Assembly (NCBI GenBank): GCA_034509755.1
Contig: CM067550.1
Coordinates: 1,233,001-1,297,000 of the forward strand
Direction of reading: 5' to 3'
DNA length: 64,000 nt
Source of the DNA: Anisodus tanguticus
Lineage: Eukaryota; Streptophyta; Magnoliopsida; Solanales; Solanaceae
Shown here: positions 24,401-34,812 of the stretch, in pieces
Layout: the number at the start of each line of letters is the position of its first letter
Numbering within the stretch: the stretch's first letter is position 1
The notes under the pieces: generated by a model
The model's input: the letters and a program-made list of their open reading frames with translations, nothing else
Told to the model about the DNA's origin: nothing
Databases searched by the model: none
Program-made: the position numbers and the translations under genes

Positions 24401-26604
24401 TACTTCACTTTTACCTGTGTCCAATAGAACTGATTTATTAATCAGAGAAACTGTTAGTCTAGGTGCTGCATTCGTAAAGCTTATATCAACCCAAGTTGAA
24501 CTCCTGAATTTTAACCAGTACCTTCAAGACTGGAAAGAACCAATCTGCTTTAAACTAGAATCAAGAGAATCCCTTTCTGTTGTAATAAATGCCAAATATA
24601 ATTAAAGACAGAAAGAAATCCGCTGAAAATATTGTGAGGCTTCAACATCTGCATTTGAGACTGCATTGCCTTGCTGTTGTTTCACCTTCTTGGATGGTTA
24701 AGAAATTTTCTTTGTCACTTGTATACCCTGATGCAAATTTAACTTTGGAACCATCATCAATAGTGTGACCACTACTGAAGTTTTAAGCTAGACTAGATAT
24801 CCTCTTCATCATATAAGAAGAGTTTTAATGCCAAGCTGCTTGTGCTAATATGTTTATCATTACAACAACAACATACCCAGTGTAAGTGAGTAACATTTCG
24901 ATGATTGAATATGTTGGAAGGATGCAAAACCATCCTCACAAACATATGAGTGTGTTTTGTTGTTTCAGTCTGCTTAAATTTCATCAATCATAAAGAATTG
25001 GTGTCAAAAAGTAGTTAAAAGTTGCCGAGTGGTAGATTTTAGTTGGGAACCATGCCAACGTGCACTGAAAAGTATGACCTATTGGTCGACGAAGTTCGTA
25101 TGAAGATCATGGAAGACCAGTGTTCGAATCATAGCAAAGACAAAAAAGACTAGGTTCTTTTCATCAATTTAAGTTATGGTGGGCAGAGTTACCCGATTCA
25201 TGTGCTAGGTACCAGGTGAATAGTTGAGTTAATTATTTAAAAATAAAGAAATAACATCTTACCAACATCTTAAATATCACATTCAAATAATTTCACAGCA
25301 GCTTTTGTACCGTTAGATTCAAAGATAATTTCACATTTGGCAATTTTGTAGAACTTCTCTGTCATCCTTTTACTCGTTTTTCACAGCAGCTTTCCAATAA
25401 TTTCACAGCAGCTTTTGTACTGTTAGATTCAATGATAATGTGAATGGCGGGCTTGGAATTTCATTCCACATAAAGGTCCTTTATGTTTCAAACCTGGTTT
25501 TGGAAACGCTTTTCTTGAGCCAAGGTTCTATTGGAAACAACCTCTCTACCTCATACAATGTAGGGGTAAGGTCTGCGTACACCCCACCCTCCCCCAAACC
25601 CCACTTGTGGGATCACACTGGGTATGTTGTTGTTGTTGTATAAAGGTCCTTTGTGCTGTGTTATGGTCACAACTTTAAGTTCTCCACCTCATTAGTGCAC
25701 ACTAGATCTTGTATTTCTTGTCAGTTCTCCACCTCATTAATTTGGAAATGACATTTATCTATCTGAATGATTTTCATTGTAGTCAAGGAGCTTAATTCTG
25801 AGGAGCCAAAACAAGAGATATCGCCCTGTTTTCTTCAGAAAGGTCAGCTAATTGTCTGCAGTTCCTTTTTGTTTTTTCAGTTGCCTGGAGTTGGTATCCA
25901 CTAAATATGATATGATGCTTCATTCCCTTCTAGTAATCTTATCAATTTGTGCAGGAGGACCTAGAGAATTCACTAGAAAGAGCTTCTCAGCAGCAAGGGC
26001 GATTGAATCCTGCTATGAAAGGAGATATTCAGGTAGGTCTGTCGATATTTACCTACTGTTGTGTCTTAGCTTCATGACCAAGAATTTTCATCTGATTTGA
26101 TAGGTTGCAGTTCTGGAGGATATAATACAAGGTATGAAGGTAAGAATCCTCAACCAGAAACTTCGATGTTACATCATAAAATTCTTGATCCGATGTTTGG
26201 CAATTTTGTAGAACTTCTCTGTCGTCCTTTTACTCGTTTTAACCTCTTATATTTATTTTTCTTTATTTTTTGATGACTGAGAAATCCCTGAGGGCTCGCT
26301 AACACACAGTTCGTAACTCGGTTGTGCGCTGGCCCCTTTACCCTTGTCCATTTAATTACCGAGCTTTTGTCTGCAACGTGGTTCGAACTCATGACGTGTG
26401 TCTTACTCACATCACGCTTTGCACTCTTAGTTATATTCATCTTGCTTGTTAAATGCACGTTGCCTCGGTTAATGGCCGTAATGTAGTCCGTGCGATTGAC
26501 AAAGTATGAACATATTTTTGCAGGATACTTCGACGTCAAAGTGGGATGACGTTGTATTTGTTCCTCCGGGTTTTGATGTTTCAACAGATCCCTCACAGAA
26601 GTAA
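21418..26604 (+). CDS. TIC22: Chloroplast import translocon protein TIC22
   Basis: Seven exons: 21418-21846, 23240-23314, 24152-24208, 25783-25842, 25955-26032, 26104-26139 and 26524-26604. All join in frame at GT/AG sites and give about 271 residues with TAA at 26602-26604. The first about 70 residues are Ser/Thr/Gln/Pro-rich with few acids, a plastid transit peptide. The mature TIC22 domain runs from IEERLAGVPVYALSNASQEF through LVSGVSTGKSLGLFCFSEAD, VVPVALNKVFQLKVDGVAFR, FYGVPVFQSRSLILRSQNKR, YRPVFFRKEDLENSLERA to GDIQVAVLEDIIQGMK and WDDVVFVPPGF. TIC22 is a soluble intermembrane-space protein that links TOC and TIC during preprotein import. Intron 1 holds a Tourist-like MITE and a duplicate of the exon 1 end; later introns hold SINEs. 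The start is the first Met after a C-rich leader and is also preserved in the truncated duplicate upstream. No internal stop was seen. Confidence 0.92.
21899..22437. mobile_element. PIF/Harbinger (Tourist)-like MITE in TIC22 intron 1
   Basis: The left end AGGGGTTGTTTGGTAGGGTG and the reverse complement of the right end (AAGGGTTGTTTGGTAGGGTG) match for over 20 bp. A downstream duplicate of the flank reads GTGCTTATTGTGTTATG with no insertion. The occupied site reads GTGCTTA, element, TTGTTGTGTTATG, consistent with a 3-bp TSD (TTA/TTG, one change). The interior also holds short hairpins around GCCGAAGTGTATA (22094-22124). Confidence 0.75.
22453..22575 (+). repeat. Duplicate of the TIC22 exon 1 end and donor inside intron 1
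   Basis: This segment repeats 21790-21898 at about 88% by eye: CTATGGACCCCACCATGAGA, then VPVALNK codons, the donor AAG|GTTAGC and GATGTGCTTA. The second copy lacks an evident acceptor in front and is probably not spliced in. If it were used as an alternative end of exon 1, it would keep the same donor. Confidence 0.8.
23704..23791 (-). mobile_element. TS SINE, 5'-truncated, perfect 19-bp TSD
   Basis: On the minus strand it carries the TS-family tail (GGTAAGGTCTTCGTACAC, CCCATTGTGTGGGATTGC) ending in the short GTTGTT tail. ATGTACTTCATGTACAGTA flanks it exactly at 23685-23703 and 23792-23810. It lies in TIC22 intron 2. Confidence 0.88.
25025..25225 (+). mobile_element. tRNA-derived SINE fragment
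   Basis: GTTGCCGAGTGGTAG and GTGTTCGAATCATAGC resemble A and B boxes. The body continues with CAAAGACAAAAAAGACTAGG and GTGGGCAGAGTTACCCGATT, phrases of a common Solanaceae SINE. The 3' end is degraded and no TSD was found. It lies in TIC22 intron 3. Confidence 0.6.
25266..25440. repeat. Local shuffled duplications in TIC22 introns
   Basis: AATAATTTCACAGCAGCTTT and its continuation occur twice (about 25286 and 25395). TTGGCAATTTTGTAGAACTT and its continuation occur at about 25337 in intron 3 and again at about 26199 in the last intron, roughly 47 bp each. No terminal inverted repeat was seen. Confidence 0.65.
25483..25639 (+). mobile_element. TS SINE with 13-bp TSD
   Basis: Body phrases GAGCCAAGGTTCTATTGGAA, GGGGTAAGGTCTGCGTACAC and CCCACTTGTGGGATCACACT end in (TTG)n, the tobacco TS-SINE signature. 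ATAAAGGTCCTTT flanks it at 25470-25482 and 25640-25652. It is shorter than a full TS element, so the 5' part is probably lost. It lies in TIC22 intron 3. Confidence 0.9.
26260..26430 (-). mobile_element. tRNA-derived SINE in the last TIC22 intron
   Basis: On the minus strand, CATGAGTTCGAACCACG is a clear B box. GGGCCAGCGCACAACCGAGT and GAGCCCTCAGGGATTTCTCA follow, with a short A/T tail. Possible degenerate TSD words (CTCTTA...) lie on both sides but are not convincing. Confidence 0.65.
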
Positions 26605-27215
26605 GAGAACTGTACACCAGAAGACTAGAAGCTAGTTGAACCTACGTCAGGCCCATTCTATAATATCATTTTTGATATCATGTGTGTTAATTGAAAGTGA
26701 CTACGAATTAGGTCCTGTTATTAGACAATAATTATATAGAAACTGGAGCTAGGATTTCTGAAGTGTTTGATAATTGTAGACAAATTATGTATGCAATTTG
26801 ACTTGCTCTGAGTTGGGAGATTATTAAGAGTTGGAATTAGAAAAAGGGAGTCAAATGGGCTTGGGCCCTAGTGTAAGTAACCTTGAGGGTCATTGGCATT
26901 TTTGCCCCTATTTTGTGTTGGTCTTTAATTTTTGAGTTTATATTTTTGCATTATAATATTCCACAAGTTATGCCTACGATCTTAAAGAATTTATGCTTGG
27001 CTAAACAGCAAAAATTAAAGACCAGCCTGTTTGAAGGGAAAAAGTGCATTTTTTTCTAATCCTTTAGCTAGTCCAATAATGCTACTTATGGACCCAAATG
27101 GGGCGGATTAATCGTTGATTAGAACGAAATAGTAAAATATTTGTCAATATAACTCTAAGTGTGTTTTACTACGAGCAAGAAATTAGGCGTAACACGAATG
27201 CTACATGAATAAACA
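26605..27215. other. TIC22 3' flank
   Basis: It should hold the 3' UTR and polyadenylation region of TIC22. No separate gene was recognised. Confidence 0.4.
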
Positions 27216-27233
27216 GTTTGTCATAAACCTATT

Positions 27234-27452
27234 TTTGTTGACAGAGGAACCCGCAGCCGCTCCGCTACTCTTTCGATTGCGCACAGGGTAAATCCCGGAC
27301 TGACGCAATAGCCTGCAAACCACGTCAGCCGATTAACCACACTTGGCAAGCCATGTGTAACAGGCTCAATCAAGAAGGTTTATGCAGGGGATCGAACTCG
27401 TGACCTTGCGGTCCCGCGCTCTATTACTACACCAACTTGGCTACCCTTGTGG
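27234..27452 (-). mobile_element. Complete tRNA-derived SINE with perfect 18-bp TSD
   Basis: Minus strand: a tRNA-like head with AGGGTAGCCAAGTTGGTGTA (A box) and CGAGTTCGATCCCC (B box), a G/C-rich body, and an end near GTCAACAAAAA. GTTTGTCATAAACCTATT occurs exactly at 27216-27233 and 27453-27470. The head is a Pol III promoter, not a functional tRNA. Confidence 0.9.
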
Positions 27453-27470
27453 GTTTGTCATAAACCTATT

Positions 27471-28804
27471 GTCTTTAGTGTTCAGTGTTCTTTGCTAAAT
27501 ACATTAGTTTAATTTCATCTCCAATTTGAATATGTCCAAATTAATTTAGGTACTCCCAATTTACCTTAAAATAAAATAAAACATAAAATATAACATGTGG
27601 TGTACAAGACATATATATCCCTTATTTAGACGTTTTGTTATGATTGTATAAGCACTGATCAACGATATAATCTCTAAAAACACCTATCATCACTTTTTGT
27701 TAGGTCCGGGTATGCTATAAAACAATAAATACAAACTGTAAATTAAATCGAATGCCAATTTAGTTCCAAATGTCAGCAAAAATGTCGTCTGATACAAGTG
27801 ACAACATTTCGATAAAACACAAAAATCTTTGAAGAGTAAATTGTAGCAGAAATAATAAAGAACACAGAGGTTTAATATTTACATAAGTTATATAAACATG
27901 TGATGGTTAATGACTAAAAGTATTGTATATATTTATATACAATTGAACAAATTCTTTCTTTTACAATTTTACAAAATAATACAAAAGAAATTAAAATATT
28001 GAAGTCGTAGATGACTTCTGCCTGAAAAATCTACCTAAATAGACATAGACAACATCTCATTATAATTGCTTCAATACATAACAAATCTAGAATCTAAGCA
28101 TCAATTATAATGTTTGACAGAATGTTGTCGACATGCTCAGGCAACACTTGCGATCCAGTTTTCTGAGATGAATTCTCGAGAGCTCTCTTGATATTTTTGC
28201 AATCTGTTTCTGGATATCGATTCACTCGTGTAGTCTCTCTATTTATTGTAGAGAGTCTTCCTTGAAAAGATCATCGATTGGTTGTGGAGGTTGAGGGAAA
28301 GGTGGGCAGCTGATAGGATTTATTGGAGAAGATCATGGAGCAAAATCCTCTAACTTCTTGGACTTGTTCCCCAAGCATAGCAACGACTTTGACTTGTTCT
28401 TCCCACGTTTTTCATCAGCTCCTAATTACCTTGCCAAGTCACTTTTTCATCGTGGTAAAATTTCACAAGAATTGCTTCAGTCCGTGAAATAAGGCAAAAC
28501 TGTTTTATAAAATGTTGGTCCGAATGTTGTGACATTTGTTCCAACATTTCTTAATTTCAACTTTGTACTAAAAACGATATGTTGGGCAAAATGTCACAAC
28601 ACCAAACCCAACATTAACACTCTTAAACCAAAAAAACTTACCTAACGTACTCGATCAACTACGTTTTTTTTCATTACTTAGAAATTCTTGAGGGTCGAGT
28701 TATTATATAGTAGGAGTACAAAATTTGATGAATAACGGGCTTCCTTTTCTATTCTTTTCCACTTAACTACTAAGTTTTTGGTTATAATATGATTCGAACA
28801 CGTC
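27471..28804. other. Intergenic, repeat remnants
   Basis: No gene recognised. TTGTGACATTTGTTCCAACA (about 28527) and ATGTTGGGCAAAATGTCACA (about 28579) are loosely inverted and may be LTR debris. Confidence 0.35.
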
Positions 28805-28809
28805 ATCTC

Positions 28810-28928
28810 TGTTAAGAGTTTCACATCGGAAATGGAATGGAACATAAATTCCTTATATGGACTTGGACAATCTTCACCCTACAAGCTAGCTTTTGGGATT
28901 AAGTTAGGCCTAAGATCTATTCTTTACG
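28810..28928 (+). mobile_element. Solo LTR of the TRIM family
   Basis: A single 119-bp LTR from TGTTAAGAGTTTCACATCGG to TTCTTTACG. The perfect 5-bp TSD ATCTC (28805-28809 and 28929-28933) shows that the internal part and one LTR were lost by recombination after insertion. Confidence 0.88.
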
Positions 28929-28933
28929 ATCTC

Positions 28934-30680
28934 AATAGTTGTATATCTTTTACACATCAAAAATATATCGTGTACACTTTAGGCCTTAGATTATTTGTCT
29001 TGTATGTATCGGAATATTTTGATCGTAGATGTTATTTTATTTGACTATTAACTTAAATAGTTTAAGTTGTATACACCAATTCAAATAATTTGCAATTTTT
29101 CGGGGTTGTAGACTTGCCCTCTTTTTTAGTATGTTACAAACTTGCAATCTATGATCTTTAGGGGTTAGCTTATAGTGTAAACCAAACTTAAATTTTAAGT
29201 TTAAGTTTATATAATATGTTCCATTCGTCGAATAAGAATCTCTAAATTCTTTTCTAATAAAAGAATTTATTTTTTTTAGAAAAGAGGAATTTTTAAATGG
29301 AAATGAGTTGGCAATGTCCCAAAAAGGGATGTTCTTTGCCATGGGAATCAAATCGTTGTTAGGGAAGATATTATTCTTATGTCGTTATGATTACAGTGAT
29401 TTTAAACTTCTGTTTAATTACTAAAACTTTTAATTAAAAAAAGTTTTCATTTTATACGCTCTTTAAAAAATTATAAATAAAAAAGTATTTTTATTACATT
29501 ACTATTATCTCTCTCTAATTAATTACACTCTAATTAATATTGATTATTTTAAAAAATAATTAATGTCAAGGAAAAAATAGGAAAAAATTAATTAATTTTA
29601 TCTTATTTTTAAAAAGTGATCAAGTAATTTGGGACGAGAATTTTTAGTAATGTGGCCAAGTAATATGAGACGGAGGAAGTATTATTTTCTTAAATTTCCT
29701 AAAAGCTCAAATTTTTAGTTTGTTAGTATTATAACTATTGCAATAAATAAGAACAGCAACTGTGTTTTAGTCCTACAAGTTGGATCGGCGGTATAAATTT
29801 TCACTAGATCGATTATTGGCCTTCGATTTGCAACGCAGTACTATTAAATCCTCAGCCCAAATCTGACGGCCATAAAACCTTCCACGGAATATCTTTAAAT
29901 GTTAAATAAGAAAGATCAAACTTGTAACCTTATATAACCTTACACATCCTCAGCTTTTGACACTTGGAAAGTCAGCTATGCCTCTAATTATGTTTAAAAT
30001 ATAAGTTATGACGATGTAAATTTTTTAAATAAGAATTTCTCTTGGCACGTACATAGTTCCAAAATGATGATGTGGCGGTGACATGTCATTTTTTCAGTGC
30101 CGAAATTTCTTTCCGGTAATTTATATTTTTTGGACAATTAACTTATAGTTTAGTGACTTTACTTTTTAAAAAATGAGTTTTATAGCTTAAGTTATAAGTA
30201 GTTACTATTACGAAAAATAGTTTTGTGATTTTAATGTTATAAAAAAAAGTTTAGTGACCACCAATAAATTAAACCAATACTGTTATCATTAAGGTATTAA
30301 ATAAGTTGTTTCAGAAGTTGGGTCAGCATCATCCAAACCAAGAACTAAAAGCTCTTTGTTCTTTTCATTTATTTTTTAACTGATCGGTGAAGTACATAGC
30401 AAAACAATTAATCGAATTATGGGCATGAGAGAACCAGCAAAGTTTGGCATATATAGGTCTAAAATATGTTTTAAATCATGTAATACGCAGACTTGATGTG
30501 TTTAACCTTTACAGTTTATAATATTATAACATATTGTACCTTTGAATTAAGAGTTCTGAATTTGATATCTATCAAAATTAATACTTCTCCACATATATTT
30601 AACAAAAATAATGAGATTCATTAAAACGTTAAATATAAATTGCATCCGCCGTTGATAATACATATCCCTATAAGATAAAC
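28934..30680. other. AT-rich spacer with a Stowaway-like end
   Basis: No gene recognised. TTTGGGACGAG (about 29630) and AATATGAGACGGAGGAAGTA (about 29662-29681) resemble ends of Stowaway MITEs, but no matching opposite end could be paired. Confidence 0.4.
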
Positions 30681-30683
30681 AGT

Positions 30684-31811
30684 ACTTCCTTCACTTCGTT
30701 CCTAAAGAAATAGTGTTTTAGGCTTTTTATTTTATTTAAAAATAAGTGGTGTTTTAGAATTTCTAAAAGAAATTGATTTTATTCTTTCAAAATTATCCTC
30801 ATTTACATAATCAAGAATCATTAACTAGCTTTTCTTTTTATAGGCATTAATTAGGGGTTGTTTTGGGACTCACCTCGGGGCGGCGCACTAGCAAAACGCA
30901 TCGGGGCTTACATGTGGGGCTTAGTTCTATAAGGCTTATGTCCTAAGTGTACGGCTGTACACCCTAAGCACGCCTAACGTTCAACTCTCGGGGCTCGCCT
31001 TAAAGTTCTTGCACCAATTATGTGTGAAACTCCTAAATTAACACTATTGACCCTCGTAATTCTTTAATAAACGAATGATGCTTAATAGTTTTATTCATCT
31101 ATAAAAATAAGAAGATTGAAAGTAACGCAAATAAAAAATCATAGTATTGTATATTTACTATTTGAGAACACCGTGAGAATGAATATAAGTTAATATTTCT
31201 TTTAAAAATACAGAGCCGAATTTTACATCTTCACCTGTTGTTGATCTTTATGTTTTATTCTATGTCTCAAAATTATCATATTTTATTAATTCATTATTTA
31301 ATAATTATTTTATTTTATTCATGAAAAAATGATGTTTTAGTTATAATACTGATAAACTAGGGGGGTAAATATAGTATCGTAGTAATATATTTTATGTAAC
31401 TGTGATTCTTTTATTGTTTGAATAGAGTTGATTGCATCTCTTAATAGCGTTTTCATTATTGCATTATTTATACTTGTAAAATTATGTTAGAAGTTTTGTT
31501 TTCTATGAGTTTCTTTAATCATTTATCTAATAATTTTTTAAATTATTAATTTCTTTATTATAATTTTTGTGTTATTATAATATTTTACTACATTATAAAT
31601 TAAAATTTAAGGATTCAAGGGGCTTATGCTCCATGCCTCGTGGCTTACGCCTCATCCCGTGCTAAGGAAAACGTCTCGCCTCACGCCTTCATCTTTTAAA
31701 ATAATAATTAGGGATAAGTTAGTAAAAATATTTATAATTTTTCAAAAGTAAATAGTTTCTTAAGAGGTGTACATAAGCTAAAAATATCACTTAATATGAA
31801 GGAAGGGAGTA
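30684..31811. mobile_element. Stowaway-like MITE split by a nested element
   Basis: The left end TACTTCCTTCACTTCGTTCC and the reverse complement of the right end (TACTCCCTTCCTTCATATTA) fit the TACTCCCTCCGT-type terminus. Similarity is modest. Its middle is occupied by the element at 30857-31705; without it the MITE would be about 270 bp. Confidence 0.55.
30857..31705. mobile_element. hAT-like element, same family as 61893-62694
   Basis: A perfect 8-bp TSD, AATTAGGG, lies at 30849-30856 and 31706-31713. Subterminal regions are GC-rich (CACCTCGGGGCGGCGCACTA on the left, CGTCTCGCCTCACGCCTTC on the right) around a very AT-rich non-coding core. The right subterminal block (GCTCCATGCCTCG, CGTCTCGCCTC) is shared with the 62-kb copy. 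Confidence 0.75.
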
Positions 31812-32361
31812 TTCACGATACAAACATGATTCTTGAATTACTATCATCTGTGGCCGTGTGGGTTAAGTAGGAACTCACCATAAAGGGTTGTCCTTTTACA
31901 TTTAATTTATCTATCGAATAATGGTCCACAAAAACGAAGATAAAAAGACATTTTAAAATAATCTACCTTAAAAATAGCTTATGCTTAACAGATAGTTCTT
32001 ACTAATATGGTACTTAATGAACCTCCTTATTAGAGGAAGCCTAATTCTATAAATCATTTTGTCTCTTTCACTCGAGCAACTTGATAAATCTACAACTCAA
32101 CATTTACGTACTTTTTCATACGAATAAGAGGTATAGTCGGAATTTTTAGTTTATAGATTCTTGATTTTAATTTTTATTGCTTATCGGATTCTGAATAAAT
32201 TATTTGTATATATTAAATAATTTTTTAATACAAATACAAAATTTAAGGTTAATTCTATCGAACTCGTAACTACTACTATAGCCGGGTCATGTAACGAAGT
32301 CTCCGCGACATGACAAATGCAGATTTTCTTGAAAACTGGCGCAAATTATACTAGTTATAAA

Positions 32362-32704
32362 TGTAAAGAATGGATTTTGAGCCTAACTCAACTCCAAAAG
32401 CTAGCTTGTATGGTGAGGATTGTCCAAATCCATATAAGGAGTCCATGTTCTCATTCCATTCCCGAGGTGGGACTCTTAACACTCCCTCGCACGCCCAGAC
32501 CTCGTTAACTGGAGCGTGGACAATATAATTTGGGGGCCCAACATCGACAAACAAATAATTGGAATTGGTCTGGCTCTAATACAATTTAAAGAATGGATAT
32601 TGGGCCTAACTTAACCCCAAAAGTTAGCTTGTAAGGTGAGGATTGTCCAAGTCCATATAAGGAGTCCATGTTCTCATTCCATTTCCGATGTGAGACTCTT
32701 AACA
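32362..32704 (-). mobile_element. Complete TRIM with perfect 5-bp TSD
   Basis: Two minus-strand LTRs of about 120 bp flank a roughly 100-bp internal region that contains CTCCAGTTAACGAGGTCTGG. ATAAA at 32357-32361 and 32705-32709 is a perfect TSD. It differs from the 708-1083 copy at scattered bases only. Confidence 0.88.
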
Positions 32705-32808
32705 ATAAAGCTAACGGAGCTTTAAGTTTGAGTTAATATCAAATTAACACACACAGAGACAACAATTATGCAACGGAACAATTGACTAGACCATTCAATA
32801 TTCGATAT

Positions 32809-33645
32809 TAGGGGTGGGCAAAAATCCGGAGAACCGAAACAACCGAACCGAACAGAAATTCGGTACATTTTTTTCCATTTTTTTTTTAAAAAAACAATTT
32901 TTTGAAAAACCGAACCGAATCAGGATTTAGTGATTCGGTTCGGTTTTAAAATTTTGGATACGAACCGAACCAAAAAACCGAATTAAATATATAATTATTC
33001 TTATTTTTTATTTTAGGCTACTACTATCTCTTGAATCATAGCCATTGAAGTCAATTTATGAATCTTTTATGAAAGTCGAATACGGCATGAACTTGATTAA
33101 CATATCACGGTAGCATTGACATAAAATGTATGGAGAGAAAGTAGTTGTAAATTGGTGAAATTTTAAATGGTCATAACTCTGTGCTCGGATGTCCGTTTTA
33201 CCCGATTTTTTTTAATTTTGGGTATTTTTTTTAGACGGGGCCGGCCCTGGCGGTTTGGCGCAGCCAATTTTTACGAAAACGTTCGTTTTCCCAATCAATT
33301 TGTGTTTTCCCCCAAATCGGTTTCTAATTTTCCTTTTTCTTTAGTAAACATCTCACGATACACAATAGATTTCAACGTCGAAATTTCATGGTAGTGTAGG
33401 TGTGAATGTCAATTTTAGTTTTGGAAATTCAATTTTAAAAAAAAATTCCTCGACATGACCAGACCCGACCCACTAGAAAAAACGGATATAATTCGATACG
33501 TTCGGCGATATAAACCGAACATATCGTTTTTTTAAAAAAAAAGAAGTTGTACTCGATTTTTTTTTTTAAAAAAATGATTTTTATTTGGTTCATATTTTTC
33601 GGATCCAAAATCGAACCAAACCGAACCGATATACGCCCACCCCTA
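32809..33645. mobile_element. hAT-like element with 11-bp perfect TIR and 8-bp TSD
   Basis: The ends TAGGGGTGGGC and GCCCACCCCTA are exact inverted repeats. TTCGATAT flanks both sides (32801-32808 and 33646-33653). Subterminal regions hold many AACCGAACCGAA-type words in opposite orientation. No transposase frame; non-autonomous. Confidence 0.88.
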
Positions 33646-33653
33646 TTCGATAT

Positions 33654-34812
33654 TAAGGATTCATGCTAGAATCATCGATGCCTGGTTCATTTTTTCGTTC
33701 GACATCAGTCCCCAAAAAGTCGAAGTCGTGCTAGATAAGACATTTATTTATTTGTTTTATTAATGTTATGTTACAACTTGCAATATTTTCTACTCCTAGT
33801 GATGCAAAATTTTAGAGGATTTTTATATATTTTACATATTTATATGAAATAAATAAATGGGGTCACAACTAAAAAAGTGATATAACAGCTGCCAATATTA
33901 ATTTAATATGAAGGTGAATTATTTCATACTAGCATTTAAATCATGCATGTCTTGTGAATTCCAATCATAAAAGTAATAGTAGTACTATTATTAAGCCGAA
34001 AGGGCCACTAAATGTAGTGGGCCATGGTACATTGACGGCGCTGGGCTTGATTCGTTTGATATTATGGGCCGCACTTACCCACTCAAAATATCCGTCCACA
34101 ATGACTACACGAGATGAACCTTGGTTTGATATGGCCCGCTTCTCTTTTATGCCATATATTAATGAATTTTTTCAGGAGAAAGATCACTTGTAATATCTCG
34201 TACTTTCGGGTCATGGTTTTAATCGCTAGACGTATGTAAATAAACGCGAGCGTTGGAGGATTTTTTTTTGTCATATTTACGTATGCAAATAAAGGGTTCA
34301 TCGTATAAAAGGATGAAGTCTCGAAATAATTTAGGACTTAATAAGTATGATTTTAGGTAGTTGTCATTATTATTACTACTTCTCAGATATACTTTAAATT
34401 ATATACATGACGTGACAAAAATGTTTTTCTTTAAATTATATTTCTAGTAACATTTATATTGGTGATATGTAGTAATAAAAGTTATGATTAGCATAAGTGT
34501 TGATTATTTAGTAAGTATGAATTTTGAGGATGCTTAAATAGTAAGTTATATTCAACAATAGTAATACGTTTAGATAAGGATAAAATTTAATGCCTTTTAC
34601 TTTTTCAATGTGACTATCACGTGACAATGTCCCCTTTAATAGATATATTATATTGGTTTATTAAGTAAATTATTTACATCAAGTGTCATTAACCAAGAGA
34701 AAGAGTAGAGAAGAAGGACCCCACGTGTGGAAAAAAAGGGTTGTCCTCGTGTCTACTTGTATATTCCCAATTTTAAAAAAAATTGGCAAATTGAGCGGGT
34801 GACTTATATCGC
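33654..34812. other. Intergenic, no gene recognised
   Basis: AT-rich. Short open frames such as 33954-34193 match nothing known and overlap others on the opposite strand. Confidence 0.35.

Noticed and set aside
27390..27452. tRNA gene on the minus strand (A and B boxes visible)
   Set aside because: The boxes belong to a SINE with an 18-bp target-site duplication; no cloverleaf acceptor stem was found.
33954..34301. Two opposite-strand frames of 79 and 72 codons
   Set aside because: They overlap each other, match no family and show no gene signals.
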